Of a stretch of DNA of 64,000 nucleotides, positions 21,901-29,686 are shown piece by piece. Position 1 is the first letter of the stretch. The number at the start of each line of letters is the position of its first letter. The stretch is taken from assembly GCA_905221605.1 (NCBI GenBank), contig CAJNDS010002158.1:186001-250000 (forward strand). Direction: 5' to 3'. Below the pieces are notes generated by a model. It worked only from the letters and a program-made list of their open reading frames with translations. It made no database searches and was not told where the DNA came from. The position numbers and the translations under genes were made by a program. Source of the stretch: Symbiodinium natans (taxonomy: Eukaryota > Sar > Dinophyceae > Suessiales > Symbiodiniaceae).

Positions 21901-23018
21901 GTTAAGGTTTTTCGCTCCCGCATAGCTGGCCGAACCGCAGGGTTTTAGGGCTTAGAGTTTAAGGGTTTAGGGTTTGGGGTTTGGGGTTTAGGGTTTAGGG
22001 TTTAGGGTTTAGGGTTTAGGGTTTAGGGTTTAGGGTTTAGGGTTTGGGGCATGCTCCCGACCGTTTTGTTTAGACTCATGTCGAGCGGAAGAATGCTTCA
22101 GGAGGTTGTGAATGTCTTCTGTCGACCCCTCAAAAGGGACCCCAAGAATGTCGTTCCCAGTTCCCAAATTTGTACCCCTGACCCGCATGCAAAATTTGAA
22201 GTTGGGGGAGGAGATGAAGTACCTAAACTCTTCTCTGAGCCCAAGGACGTACTACATAAGCCCTCAGCCCAAAACCTTACGCGTAAACCCCAAACTTAGT
22301 GTGTGAGGTTTTGGGTTTAAGGTGTGTGTGTGTGTGTGTATCTGTGTGTATGTTAACAGCATTCATACAAACATTACACATAAGTATTGTTCATAGACCT
22401 TTGAACCCGGCAGTAGCCAAGGCGCAACTTGATCACCTCGATGACCTCGCTCCATGGGATGCGATGCTTGAAAGAAAGAATGGAGGCTTTTAAGGCTTAG
22501 GGCTTAGGGTTTTGGGCTTTGGGCTTCAGAGCTTTTCTTCTGCCGCACGCCTCGCTGAGCTTTGGCGACACTGCCGGGAACATTCCGGGAAAGGTACGCC
22601 TATCGGTTTCTGCGCCACTTGACTCAGCGCCCTAGGATGAATCCAGGGGTTGAGGAGTGGAGCTTAAGGGTGTCGGGGTCTTAGGGATGTAGGTTTCGGT
22701 TTTAGGGCTGAGGGGTGGAAGTCAGCAGTTTTGGGGCTTCGGCCTGTTGCCTCTTTACAGCGGGCTTTTGGGGGTTCCACTCCGCAGTAGATGGATGCCA
22801 TCACCCGCGGTTCGTGTGACCCAAAGGCGCCTCAACCAAAAGAGGAACTAGATAGGAACCCTTTTGTTGCTTCAGGGTTTAGGGTTTAGGGTTTAGGGTT
22901 TAGGGTTCAGGGTTTAGGAACCTCAAATCCTAAACCAAAGCGATCGGACGTGAGTGCTTCTGGGAGGCCTTGTTTGGCGGGAGCTTCAGCAGCTTTTGCA
23001 GCTCCTCACCATCAACGC
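6908..23018 (-). CDS. EF-hand protein coding region (one or more genes, many small exons)
   Basis: Proposed exons in order: 23018..22969, 22445..22418, 20915..20875, 20532..20475, 20378..20286, 19351..19283, 18935..18846, 16480..16417, 15596..15508, 11827..11763, 11471..11403, 10216..10121, 9947..9874, 9363..9243, 8136..8065, 6999..6908. Most neighbouring pairs are phase-compatible with GC/GA/GT donors and AG|G acceptors; a gap remains between 15.5 and 11.8 kb, and a few junctions are unresolved. Four EF-hand loops are visible (DIDDSRSLDELE, DVEGSGFITLAQ, DVSADGFIDMHE, DTDKDGVISSSE), so the product probably binds calcium. No catalytic domain was recognised. It could be two adjacent genes. Confidence 0.5.
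8065..8136 (-). CDS. Coding exon (VLSSLLSHSAKKHRRELDSQ)
   Basis: 72 nt; acceptor CCGGAG|GTG, GC donor TAC|GCGGG, phase 0 both ends, compatible with the EF-hand exons on either side. Confidence 0.45.
8194..8254 (+). repeat. Telomere-type array (TTTAGGG)
   Basis: About 8 perfect units, upstream of the 8.1-kb exon in gene sense. Confidence 0.95.
8397..8480. repeat. TATAGTA-type tandem repeat
   Basis: Units of about 7 bases (TATAGTA) with GATATAG interruptions; AT-rich low-complexity tract. Confidence 0.9.
9025..9094 (+). repeat. Telomere-type array turning to the opposite orientation
   Basis: TTTAGGG units end at GGGTACCC and turn into CCCTAAACCC, an inverted join. Confidence 0.9.
9243..9363 (-). 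CDS. EF-hand exon (loop DVSADGFIDMHE)
   Basis: Reads LAIAAFHHEAMGLDSELLRK then YDVSADGFIDMHEFI, a canonical EF-hand. GC donor ATC|GCGCC. The acceptor (CACAAG|ACC) lacks the usual G, so the 5' end is uncertain. Confidence 0.65.
9874..9947 (-). CDS. EF-hand exon (loop DVEGSGFITLAQ)
   Basis: Acceptor GCCCAG|GAA; reads EGQFKAIDVEGSGFITLAQI then ETAA. The loop has D, E, S, T ligands but Gln at position 12 in place of Glu, so binding may be weak. The exact donor (several GC options) is unsettled. Confidence 0.6.
10121..10216 (-). CDS. Coding exon (ACEQKVVAQSHVNNLPIIPD)
   Basis: 96 nt; a strong acceptor TTTTTGCAG|GCA and GC donor GAA|GCATC. Continues VELARLATRMQE and joins EGQFKAID of the EF-hand exon in phase 0. 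Confidence 0.6.
10889..10945. repeat. (TA)/ATGT microsatellite
   Basis: TATATATATGTATA-type low-complexity tract. Confidence 0.9.
11403..11471 (-). CDS. Coding exon (GLVPETGDWCRWYRMISTLS)
   Basis: 69 nt; acceptor CTCTAG|GGC, GC donor CAT|GCTCGCC. Joins the next exon as STLSAIH|ACEQKV in phase 0. Confidence 0.6.
11640..11742 (+). repeat. Mixed TTTAGGG/TTCAGGG array
   Basis: Alternating TTTAGGG and TTCAGGG units; bounds the 11.8-kb exon on one side. Confidence 0.9.
11763..11827 (-). CDS. Coding exon (IKADLFSFLRKLCPGTWVFS)
   Basis: 65 nt; acceptor AAGCAG|GA, donor AGG|GTTGCTGG. Phase 0 end matches the 11.4-kb exon. Telomere-type arrays flank both sides. Confidence 0.6.
11840..11940 (+). repeat. 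Telomere-type array with TTTCGGG variants
   Basis: TTTAGGG units then three TTTCGGG units then TTTAGGG; bounds the 11.8-kb exon on its other side. Confidence 0.9.
12468..12575. mobile_element. Relative of the exostosin introner
   Basis: About 108 bp, similar along its length to 1348-1449: GTTCACAAGCCCC, TTTCAGTTCTATAGGG and GTAAAGTGTAC are shared in the same order. Ends CTTAGTTGCT and AGCTACTACAAG. No exon recognised on its flanks. Confidence 0.75.
12604..12746 (-). repeat. Array of CCCCTAA then CCCTAAA
   Basis: Left half is built of CCCCTAA units, right half of CCCTAAA units; a sharp change in unit type within one array. Confidence 0.95.
13098..13185. repeat. Dispersed repeat family H
   Basis: Carries CAGTCCTTAATAGGGATTGT and an inverted partner AATCCCTATTCAGGGCTGTT. 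Related copies: about 14050-14095, 17671-17712 (CAATCCCTATTAAGGACTGC) and 43163-43205 (CCATAATCCCTATCAAGGAC). Confidence 0.6.
13438..13535 (-). repeat. Telomere-type array with variants
   Basis: CCCTAAA with CCCGAAA and CCCCAAA units. Confidence 0.9.
14700..14810 (+). repeat. Degenerate TTTAGGG/TTTGGGG array
   Basis: Begins TTTAGGG, drifts to TTTGGGG. A TTA/TTC-rich microsatellite lies nearby at about 14450-14540. Confidence 0.85.
15508..15596 (-). CDS. Coding exon (EYQDPLALPYALSIERFCPK)
   Basis: 89 nt with a very protein-like frame running on to LQPLDEDPE. The acceptor is CCCGTCCAG|GA, just 3' of CCCTAAA repeats; the donor is GAG|GCTAGGGTTTAGG, where a GC donor runs directly into the repeats. 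One of the clearest cases of telomere-type sequence forming both ends of introns. Confidence 0.65.
16417..16480 (-). CDS. Coding exon (GPPRQLVPFSTLVGWCFRTL)
   Basis: 64 nt; acceptor GTCGCAG|GCC, GC donor TTGG|GCCACAAAGGG leading straight into a telomere-type array. Phase 1 end pairs with the GA start of the 15.5-kb exon to give Gly (RTLGEYQDPL). Function not recognised. Confidence 0.6.
16553..16668 (+). repeat. Telomere-type array (TTTAGGG), 16 units
   Basis: Perfect units, in the intron upstream of the 16.4-kb exon in gene sense. Confidence 0.95.
17062..17286 (+). repeat. Array with blocks of TCTAGGG and TCTTAGGG
   Basis: Runs of TTTAGGG flank blocks of TCTAGGG, TCTTAGGG and TGTAGGG units, a mosaic suggesting local copying of variant units. 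Confidence 0.95.
18636..18740. repeat. Family J copy
   Basis: Shares, in order, TATAGGGGCCTAA, AATAGGGTTTTGGGGGG, AAAGGGACCATAAGGGAAT and TTATTCCGACCAC with 39556-39676. Confidence 0.7.
18846..18935 (-). CDS. Coding-like exon (CERALSLIVQRLYNRLGEIA)
   Basis: An amphipathic, protein-like frame continuing to AGRLK, donor AAG|GTGCGC in phase 0, which matches the 16.4-kb exon. No clear AG|G acceptor was found, so the 5' end is uncertain. Function unknown. Confidence 0.45.
19190..19280 (-). repeat. Alternating CCCTAAA/CCCCTAA array
   Basis: Regular higher-order alternation CCCTAAACCCCTAA; the 19.3-kb exon begins at its edge. Confidence 0.9.
19283..19351 (-). CDS. EF-hand region exon (DVMPTPKSIQPLDSASRRRL)
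   Basis: 69 nt; acceptor GCCAG|GAT, donor GAG|GTTCAGGGTTAGGGG, so the intron begins inside a degenerate telomere-type array. Reads on to SEE in phase 0. Confidence 0.45.
20286..20378 (-). CDS. EF-hand exon (loop DIDDSRSLDELE)
   Basis: Reads NVVRGLFDIDDSRSLDELEF then AGFVTVARLE. The loop has acidic or hydroxyl residues at positions 1, 3, 5, 7, 9 and Glu at 12, a canonical EF-hand. The acceptor AG belongs to the last telomere-type repeat unit (TTTAG|GG). The donor is GT (GAAC|GTGAAT), or GA four bases earlier (CTT|GAAC), which would match the next exon in phase. Confidence 0.65.
20475..20532 (-). CDS. EF-hand region exon (AGVVLSRLIATKQKLKFIL)
   Basis: 58 nt; acceptor GCCGAG|GCT, GC donor CTAG|GCC. 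Phase 1 end matches the next exon, which begins with GG after a TTTAG acceptor. Confidence 0.55.
20875..20915 (-). CDS. EF-hand region exon (MKKCKIKVRDFMT)
   Basis: 41 nt; acceptor TGGCAG|GC, donor ACG|GCCTC. It continues the 22.4-kb exon in phase 1 and hands over in phase 0. Confidence 0.5.
21588..21628. repeat. Dispersed repeat, copy 1
   Basis: CCCCCTTGAACCCCCCTCCC followed by TTAAGAACCCTATAA; nearly the same at 33636-33670. Confidence 0.55.
21960..22047 (+). repeat. Telomere-type array (TTTAGGG)
   Basis: About 12 units with TTTGGGG at both ends. Confidence 0.95.
22418..22445 (-). CDS. EF-hand region micro-exon (VIEVIKLRL)
   Basis: A 28-nt exon: acceptor GCGAG|GTC, donor CTTG|GCTAC. Phase 0 to phase 1, matching the exons on both sides. 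Supported mainly by phase and splice sites. Confidence 0.4.
22969..23018 (-). CDS. EF-hand region exon (VDGEELQKLLKL)
   Basis: Acceptor GCCGAG|GC, donor AACAAG|GCC. Reads VDGEELQKLLKLPPNK, which looks like the second half of an EF-hand loop and its exit helix; the first half should lie in an upstream exon I did not find. Confidence 0.5.
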
Positions 23019-23057
23019 CTCGGCCCCCCACTTGCTCTGTAGGGCGGGGCTTATTCG

Positions 23058-23172
23058 TGGAGGTTCATGGGCACTGAAACGTTTTTACTTAAGGTTGCAA
23101 GTACCCTAAGTAAAGGCTTGGATTGTAGTTGCCATACTTCTCACCCTACTTCTACATGCCCATGAACCTCCA
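23058..23172. mobile_element. Inverted-repeat element, family L
   Basis: 115 bp with 16-bp perfect inverted ends TGGAGGTTCATGGGCA. The end sequence recurs singly at 14656-14672, 31776-31792 and 59555-59571 (CTTGAAGGTTCATGGGTA type). No clear flanking duplication. Confidence 0.7.
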
Positions 23173-23276
23173 AGTAAGGTCGTGGGAGTCTAGGGGTGCG
23201 GAGATGCCCCCCAAAAAATTGGCGAAGCTCGGAGAGTAAGGGTCTGCATGGGAGTTCAGGATGCTGCTAGACACAA

Positions 23277-23346
23277 AGGGTTTAGGGTTTAGGGTTTAGG
23301 GTTTAGGGTTTAGGGTTTAGGGTTTAGGGTTTAGGGTTTAGGGTTT
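23277..23346 (+). repeat. Telomere-type array (TTTAGGG), 10 units
   Basis: Perfect units; no exon recognised within 250 bases. Confidence 0.95.
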
Positions 23347-23569
23347 TCAAACATCTCCGATGCCAATAAGGCACAGTCTGCGACCTTCGCTGGATTCCAA
23401 TGGCCGGCCTCCTTCAGCAGCGGAGACATCAGGCTCTAGAATTAGGCTATAGGAGAATAACAATATATTCAGATATGTACTACAATAACATAATGTCATA
23501 ACATCCTAAGACTAGATATGAAAATAATTCGTTATTTTACTTCGAACATCCCCACCCTCTGTGGGTAGA

Positions 23570-23645
23570 GATACTCTGGGGTTGGGCACTCCCGGCACAC
23601 TCTGGGGTTGGGCACTCCAGGCACACTCTGGGGTTGGGCACTCCA
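23570..23645 (+). repeat. 28-bp tandem repeat, about 3 units
   Basis: Unit contains ACTCTGGGGTTGGGCACTCC; near-identical copies. Confidence 0.85.
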
Positions 23646-24086
23646 GCGAGGAGTAGATCGGGCGAGGAGAAGAGTTGAGTTCAAAATCTACCAACCCCAC
23701 ACCGAGGGTGGGGAATAACATGGCGATACAAGGTGGTCTTCATCATGATTAGCAATGTGATATTTCTTTGTCGATGTTTAATCTTGTTGGTGTTGCCACT
23801 CTCGCAGTCTCACAACCATCTCTACAAGCTCACTGGTCTCGTTCTACCAGTCAGTGGCTCGACTGCGCTACGCCGACAGAAAGGTAGTGAAACCCTTGCC
23901 TCACCTCTTCGTGACGCTCATGCCACCTAAGAATAATAGGAATGCCCTTTTTCGTTTAAAAGGGGGTCATCAGGGAGCCCAAACCCGGGAATAAGGGCCA
24001 ACTCTGGGGTCTTAGTTACCCTAAACCCTAAACCCTAAACCCTAAACCCCCAAACAAGGGAATCAGGGCCTACTCTGGGTCCTAGC

Positions 24087-24132
24087 CTGCCAGCGGTTGT
24101 AGACCTGGATCCAGAAGCCGAGTGTGCGGTTC
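24087..24132 (-). CDS. Candidate exon (NRTLGFWIQVYNRWQ)
   Basis: 46 nt; acceptor AGCCCAG|GAA, GC donor CAG|GCTAGGACC. Upstream of the EF-hand exons but its phase does not join the 23.0-kb exon directly. Function unknown. Confidence 0.4.
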
Positions 24133-24398
24133 CTGGGCTGATAGAGGCTGACGGCTGACAGAGAGGGTTTAGGGTTTAGGGTTTAGGGTCTAGGGTTTAG
24201 GGCCCTCACCTATGGTCCGAGAGCAAGAAGGGCCCTCTCAGCTGAAATCCCCCCCCTGCACTTCTTGGGTGCGTGAGTCTCAAGGCCCAAGCCCTTGCTG
24301 GAGCAAGCGCATGTCGACCGAAGTGTTCCCCAGCCCAGCTTAGGCACTGAAAGGATCGGAATTCATCGGCAGGATCGCCGGTGAGAATCCTTGGCTGG

Positions 24399-24471
24399 TT
24401 TAGGGTTTAGGGTTTAGGGTTTAGGGTTTAGGGCTTAGGGTTTAGGGTTTAGGGTTTAGGGTTTAGGGTCC
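24399..24471 (+). repeat. Telomere-type array (TTTAGGG)
   Basis: About 10 units with one CTTAGGG. Confidence 0.95.
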
Positions 24472-25482
24472 GGATTGCAACTACCAAGCCCATCTCTTTT
24501 CATTCAGATTGTGTCTCTGGCGTGGTGTCGTAGCTCTCTACATCCTGGCCTAGCCCTGATCGAGGAGCACCCAAAGCTCTGACTCGTAAACCCTAAACCC
24601 TAAACCCTAAATCTTACTTTCGGCCACCACACCCACGACCCCCCAAAAAAAATCGCGCCACACTTCGCCCCGACACTCTTTGACTCGAACCGTTTTTTCG
24701 GCCTGGGCGCGTGCACCAAAAGCCGGTGTCGAACCTGACAGGCTGCAGGGTTTAGGGTTTAGGGTCTAGAGATAAGGCTTGAGCGTACTTTCGGAAATCT
24801 CGGGCCTCAATGCTCAGCAAGAATTTGTGTTTTCGTTGGGTGCCCCAGGCTTAGGCATTACGAATAAACCCTAAACCCCAAACCCCCTAAAGCCCTCAAC
24901 CCCTGAACCCCTCAACCCCAAACACCATAAACCCGAAACTGTAGGTCTGGCAGCTTCCAGTCGGGATCCTCTGACAGCACGGCCAGACCAATTTGCTGCA
25001 CACTGCAGTCCGTGAAGGACCTGGGCGGCCCCGAAGCTGCCCCGGTTAAGGTTTGGGGTGTTAGGGGTTTAATCCCGAACCCGATTGGTTTGTGATCAAA
25101 ACCCCCAAACCCTACACGCAAGAAACCCTCTCCGTTTTGGGCTTAAAACCCTTGACTCTAAACCCTAGAAGCCCGCTTTGGATTTGCTTAAACGCCCTGA
25201 ACCGTAAGCCCAAAAACCCTAACACTAATTGAAATAAGGGTCCTAGATGCATCCCCCCAACATCTTGGCGCCCTAAGACCCATAGAACTCTCAAGGCCCA
25301 GCGTCAGCGACCGGTGCAAGACATCGGCGGAGGGGCCCACACTGCTCCTGATCGCGTCTCAGACTCGCCAGGGCTTTCGGGCACGGAGACAGGTTGGGGG
25401 TCCTCCACGCCGCACGCCTCCGAAACCTATTTCTGACTCAGATCCCCTTAAGGCTCAACTGAAGAGAAGTAGGCCCAAGGGC

Positions 25483-25812
25483 CTAATTACTTAAGTACCT
25501 CGGAGCCCACAGGCACGAGAAGACAACAAAGTCAACAAAATCCCCAAAGGTCAGCGGAGGTCTGAGTCCGAGCAAGGCTCTTGCGGCCATTCGGCGCGCC
25601 GACGCTGCTCGACTTGCGTCGTGCCTGCACAACTTCTTGTGAGCCCAGGAGGCTAGAGAACTCGTGGCTGGTGCTTCCATGTGACTAGGGCACCGATTTT
25701 CGGGCACCCTGACGATATTGGGACGCCAATAGTAGGTCCTTCTAGATTTGAGAGCTGCCCCACATGCCTTTCCGGCTTCGCTCTCCGACTTTGCGCGTGA
25801 CACCGCCGCCAT
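25483..25812 (-). CDS. Hypothetical ORF, 109 codons
   Basis: An uninterrupted frame from ATG with Ala, Arg and Ser rich composition. It matches nothing I recognise. An inverted-repeat family member (25848-25955) lies just upstream. It may be a chance frame in GC-rich sequence. Confidence 0.2.
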   Translation of the reverse strand: MAAVSRAKSESEAGKACGAALKSRRTYYWRPNIVRVPENRCPSHMEAPATSSLASWAHKKLCRHDASRAASARRMAARALLGLRPPLTFGDFVDFVVFSCLWAPRYLSN

Positions 25813-25847
25813 GCCATCAGTCTGTTGTAGGTTCTGGGTAGAGAGTC

Positions 25848-25955
25848 TAATATAGGGGCCTGAATAATTAGACTAGGGGTTTGGGGGCTATTGTAGTATA
25901 CTTATAGAATACTAGTAGTGATTCGTCCGACATATTCTGACCACTATTCTTTGGT
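25848..25955. repeat. Family J copy
   Basis: Shares TAATATAGGGGCCTGAATAA, TAGGGGTTTGGGGG and ACTAGTAGTGATTC with the other copies; more diverged at the right end. Confidence 0.65.
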
Positions 25956-26211
25956 TCTGCTTGCCCAATTAAGGAGTACTATGTAAGGTCTACGATCTTC
26001 TGGGCTGAGGTTGAGAACAAACATGTCCGGAGAAAGCTTGAAAGGCTTTGTTCTGCACATGCACTTCTTGTAAACTGGTTGCCGCGCGCGCTCTCCTCTA
26101 TCTGTTGTGACTTGAGTTGGTTTTCAACTCGAGCCCATATCCTGTGCAGAGAGGCACAATACTTACAAGGCTCATCTTCTGGTTCTAGGACCAAGAGCAT
26201 CTTACCCTAAA

Positions 26212-26293
26212 CTCTTTGACCCTAAACCCTAAACCCTAAACCCTAAACCCTAAACCCTAAACCCTAAACCCTAAACCCTAAACCCTAAACCCT
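26212..26293 (-). repeat. Telomere-type array (CCCTAAA)
   Basis: About 11 perfect units. Confidence 0.95.
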
Positions 26294-26516
26294 TCACGAG
26301 CAAGGGAGCAGAGAGTTCTCATGTTGAAGTTGGTCGTACTGACTAAGACATGCTAAGATCAGGAGATTTAAAGTTTAGGGTTTCGGGGGGGGGTATAACC
26401 TAGTGATTTGTAGGGTTCGGGGGTCACAAGTAGTCTCTTTTCAGGGCTCGGTCTCTCTCTTCTTCTTCGCGGCCTTTCGCACAGTCTCAATTCTCTCTTC
26501 TTTTCTTCTTTTCTTC

Positions 26517-26580
26517 CTCTTCTTCTTCTTCTTCTTCTTCTTCTTCTTCTTCTTCTTCGCACACACTCTCTCTCTCTCTC
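26517..26580 (+). repeat. (TTC)n and (TC)n microsatellite
   Basis: About 14 TTC units followed by a TC run; produces spurious poly-Phe, poly-Glu and poly-Arg frames. Confidence 0.95.
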
Positions 26581-26971
26581 ACTCTTTTCCCTGGCGCCTG
26601 AGATTTAACCCATCCTAAGCCCCCAAAAACTTTCTTGGGCTTCGTAGCTGGGCCCGCTGCTCCCCGAACGCGGCCCAAAGCCTGGGCGTTGAGGGTTCAG
26701 GGTTTAGGGTTTAGGGTTGAGGGTTTAGGGTTTAGGGTTTAGCGTTGCTGGGCAGTCTCCACACTCTCAGCATCCATACCAGAGATGTGAAAATTCGAAA
26801 CTCATATGGCCAGAGTGTTGACACAACCTACAGATTCCTTCAAGAAGCGCCGTTGGGCTCTCCGGACCCCTATGTACACCACAGCAATATGATCGGCTCG
26901 CAGGCTCCTTTATAACCCAACATAGCAGCCACACGTCCCCGGTTTCGAGAGTTTAGGAGGGTTCTTGGGGG

Positions 26972-27080
26972 GTGTAGTATAGGGGGCCTTAATAATAATA
27001 AGAAGAAGGTTTGTTTTTTTTTTTTTTTTGGGGGGGGGGGGGGTTATTATTGTATAATTCTATCGGGACCATAAAGAGAC
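26972..27080. repeat. Family J copy interrupted by poly-T/poly-G
   Basis: Begins TAGTATAGGGGGCCTTAATA and ends CGGGACCATAA; the middle is a T16 run followed by a G14 run (about 27014-27043). Confidence 0.6.
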
Positions 27081-27828
27081 ATCAATGAGAGAAGGGGGCG
27101 TCACATCCCTGGCTCAGCTCCAGCTGAAGGCCTGCTGGAGATGACCCTCTCAAAAGCCAACCGCTCCTTGTCAGGGCGGCGCCCTAAACCCTAAACCCTA
27201 AACCCGAGTAATTGTTCCGACCCCGCCCGGGCTTATGACCCTGCCTGACATGCACCCAGGCTCCGGCGCTGTGCGCGCCCTCCACAAGCCTTGGCTGCTT
27301 CCCCACCCGCAACCCCCAACCTTCAGACCCCCAAGAGTCCCTCCCTCATAGTTCTCTAAGTTAGGGTCCCTTTTTCGGGGGTCCTGTGTAATGTTGGACC
27401 CTGTTTAGTAGGTGCCTCCGCTTTAAAGTCTATTTGGCCGAATTATTCAGGACACCCTGACTGTTTGGGGGTCCCTCTTTACAGGCAAATCGTCCGGGCG
27501 CCGTCAGAAAATTCCATGTGGCGCGCCTTTAGAAAAGATAGCCGGGGCATCGCTGCCCCTTTTAAACTCATCTAAACTCCTCCCTATTAGAATCATATAA
27601 ACCCCCGGGAGCGTCTAAACAGGGACAAATCCAGCCTCGACTGTTCAGCGGGGGGGGGGGGGGCCACATTAAAGAGGGTCCAACCTTCTGAAGCGCCGTA
27701 CTAGGGACCCTTTTTAAGGGGACCGATTTTAGAGAACGGGGTACCCTAAACCCTAAACCCTAAACCCTAAACCCGTAGCCTCATAGACCGCGGCTTAGGG
27801 ACTCCTGGAGCTGCGCCGGCGCGACCAC

Positions 27829-27853
27829 CTTGACGCACTCGATCCGCATCTGC
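27829..27853 (-). CDS. Candidate micro-exon (QMRIECVK)
   Basis: Only 25 nt; acceptor GCTCTCAG|G, donor AAG|GTGGTCGC. The reading is protein-like, and telomere-type arrays lie on both sides (27745-27775, 27878-28005). Support is weak on its own. Confidence 0.3.
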
Positions 27854-27877
27854 CTGAGAGCCGAGCCAAGGGTTGGT

Positions 27878-28005
27878 ATAGGGTTTAGGGTTTAGGGTTT
27901 AGGGTTTAGGGCTTAGGGTTTAGGGTTTAGGGTTTAGGGTTTAGGGTTTAGGGTTTAGGGTTTAGGGTTTAGGGTTTAGGGTTTAGGGTTTAGGGTACCC
28001 TAAAC
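27878..28005 (+). repeat. Telomere-type array (TTTAGGG), 17 units
   Basis: Ends in an inverted join GGGTACCCTAAACC. Confidence 0.95.
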
Positions 28006-29025
28006 CGAGGGCTATTCTAGGGCAGAGGTGTTTACCAAACCCTCCCCCATGCTCTTGAGGCCTGTGTGGGGGGGAGGGGGGGGGCTGTTGGGGCTTCGGA
28101 GTTCAGTGAATCCCGGGCTTCACAAGCTTAGCCCTTGCTTCAGGGCTCCTGAACCCCAATCCCTGAACCCGTACCCTAAACCCTAAACCCTAAACCCGAA
28201 ACCCTACAGTAGATCCAGCCAGAGGGGCGAGGCGCGGAGGATGGCGCTTGCTGCCGCCCGCTCCTACGACATGACAGGCCAAATCCCAACCCCAATCTTC
28301 GGAACATAGGGTTTTAGGGGTTTAGGGTTTAGGGTTGAGGGTTGAGGGTTTAGGGTTTAGGGCTTCGGGGATGGCCATTCGGCGCCAAGGCAAGGCGTTC
28401 TTGTCTCTCGCGGGCTTTTTTCTCTCGGATATGAGACAGCATCGCCATCGCCTCCATGCCACATCCCTTTGCGGAAGAACTGAGACCGAACTCAAGGCCT
28501 GGGGCGCTTCGGGGTTTCGGGTCTCGTAGGGCTTGCTGCTCTTATTGGGCTTCTGGTGGGGTTTTTGTATGGCTTCAAAGGGCTTCTTAGGGGGCTCGAA
28601 GAGGGCCCTGCATGGCCCCGGGGGTATCAGGGGGGTTGGTTGGCAAGCCTGGGAAGCCTCGGGCGTCCCATTCCCGTGAACACATGATGCGCGCCTGCGC
28701 CTGCCAGAAGGGTTCCCAGAAGGGTCCTAGGGTTTAGGGTACAGGGTCTTGCCCTCTTTTTTTTGGGCTACAGAGGTCAGCGCCCCCCAATGGTAGACGA
28801 GCGCCTGGTATAGGACAACATACAAAATCCTCTTTTGTGCGGGAGCGGCTTGGCTCCGGGGTGCTCCCCTCCTGGGCCAAAGCCTCGACCCCAGATGCCC
28901 CCGAAAAGGGAGGGCATCCGGGGTTTCGACAGGAATGGGGTGCTTTTGGCTTTCAGGTACCCAAAAGCGTTCGGAAGCTGGCGCTACTTTCGAGGGGAGC
29001 AGAGCAGAGCACCGGAGTCTTTAGC

Positions 29026-29110
29026 TCAGGCATTCTCGATGCTCAGCTCGACGATGCGGTTTGAAACCTCCTTCATGGTGGGATAATCGAACATCAGCGA
29101 CGACGGGAGC
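29026..29110 (-). CDS. ACP domain exon c and stop
   Basis: Acceptor TTGCTGAG|G completes the Lys codon of exon b; reads LPSSLMFDYPTMKEVSNRIV then ELSIENA and TGA. The stop suits a C-terminal ACP, though a further intron before it cannot be excluded. Confidence 0.7.
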
Positions 29111-29686
29111 CTCAGCAAGGGGCAGAGAAACCACCACGGAACACCTAGAAACCATCTCGAAACGACACCACTCAAGTAGCAAAGCATGGAGTCGATGCTG
29201 GTTTGTGCACAAAGCAGCAGCCCTGTCATCCGAAAACGAATGCGGCCAGGGTGCTTCACACCGAGTTGCTGCTGCAGGCCATTTCTGAAGGAGACGGCTG
29301 TCAAGCTGTCCTTGGCCCGACTGAACTTCGTCTGTGTAGATCTATTTGCTAAGGAGCTGACGGGCGACTCTTGGAGACGTAAGACATTCAAGACATCCTT
29401 GTCCACAGCATTCCACAGAACTACAAATGGGAAGCGGGAAGTTGTCCACGACACGTAGTTGCCCGACGACTTTGTGTGTTCGTGCGTGTCTGTGGGGAGT
29501 TATGTTCACTTCGAGCACGAATCCGCTCCAGGAGCATGGGCTTCATCGGAACAGTCGTCGACAGTGTATACCGTATCCCGTTGTTCGGGCTAGGGATTCT
29601 CTGGTGCCGGGCATACTTCGCCAAGGAGCCATGCCACTGTCCATGAGCGCACTATCCAGGAAGAGCTCGTCATCGACGCCGATGGC
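29026..29686 (-). CDS. Acyl carrier protein domain, C-terminal part (3 exons)
   Basis: Exons 29686..29630, 29310..29255 and 29110..29026 (stop TGA). Joined by two GC-AG|G introns they read AIGVDDELFLDSALMDSGM, DSLTAVSFRNGLQQQLGV, then KLPSSLMFDYPTMKEV and SNRIVELSIENA. The DSL serine is the known site for the phosphopantetheine arm in ACP domains of polyketide and fatty acid synthases, and LPSSLMFDYPT is the typical region following it. Whether this is a free ACP or the end of a larger synthase is open: the N-terminal helix and any other domain upstream (29.7 to 33 kb) were not found. Confidence 0.75.
29255..29310 (-). CDS. ACP domain exon b (phosphopantetheine site)
   Basis: 56 nt; acceptor GGGCCAAG|GAC, GC donor GTGAA|GCACC. 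Reads DSLTAVSFRNGLQQQLGV; the Ser of DSL is the modified residue known for this family. Confidence 0.75.
29630..29686 (-). CDS. ACP domain exon a
   Basis: 57 nt, 19 codons; acceptor CACCAAAG|GCC, GC donor ATG|GCTCCTTGG. Ends LMDSGM just before the DSL motif of the next exon. The intron ends show a short inverted repeat (CCTTGGC and GCCAAG), as in the introner introns. Confidence 0.7.

Larger units (their letters stand above)
24133..27828. other. Repeat-rich stretch, no secure exon
   Basis: Contains arrays, two family J copies and microsatellites, and one doubtful ORF (25483-25812). Confidence 0.4.

Noticed and set aside
26368-26678. Open frames rich in Arg, Glu or Phe
   Set aside because: Produced by the TTC/TC microsatellite.
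28205-28270. Plus-strand frame RGEARRMALAAARSYDMTGQ resembling a TPR helix
   Set aside because: Single short fragment on the opposite strand to all genes; no matching exon around it.
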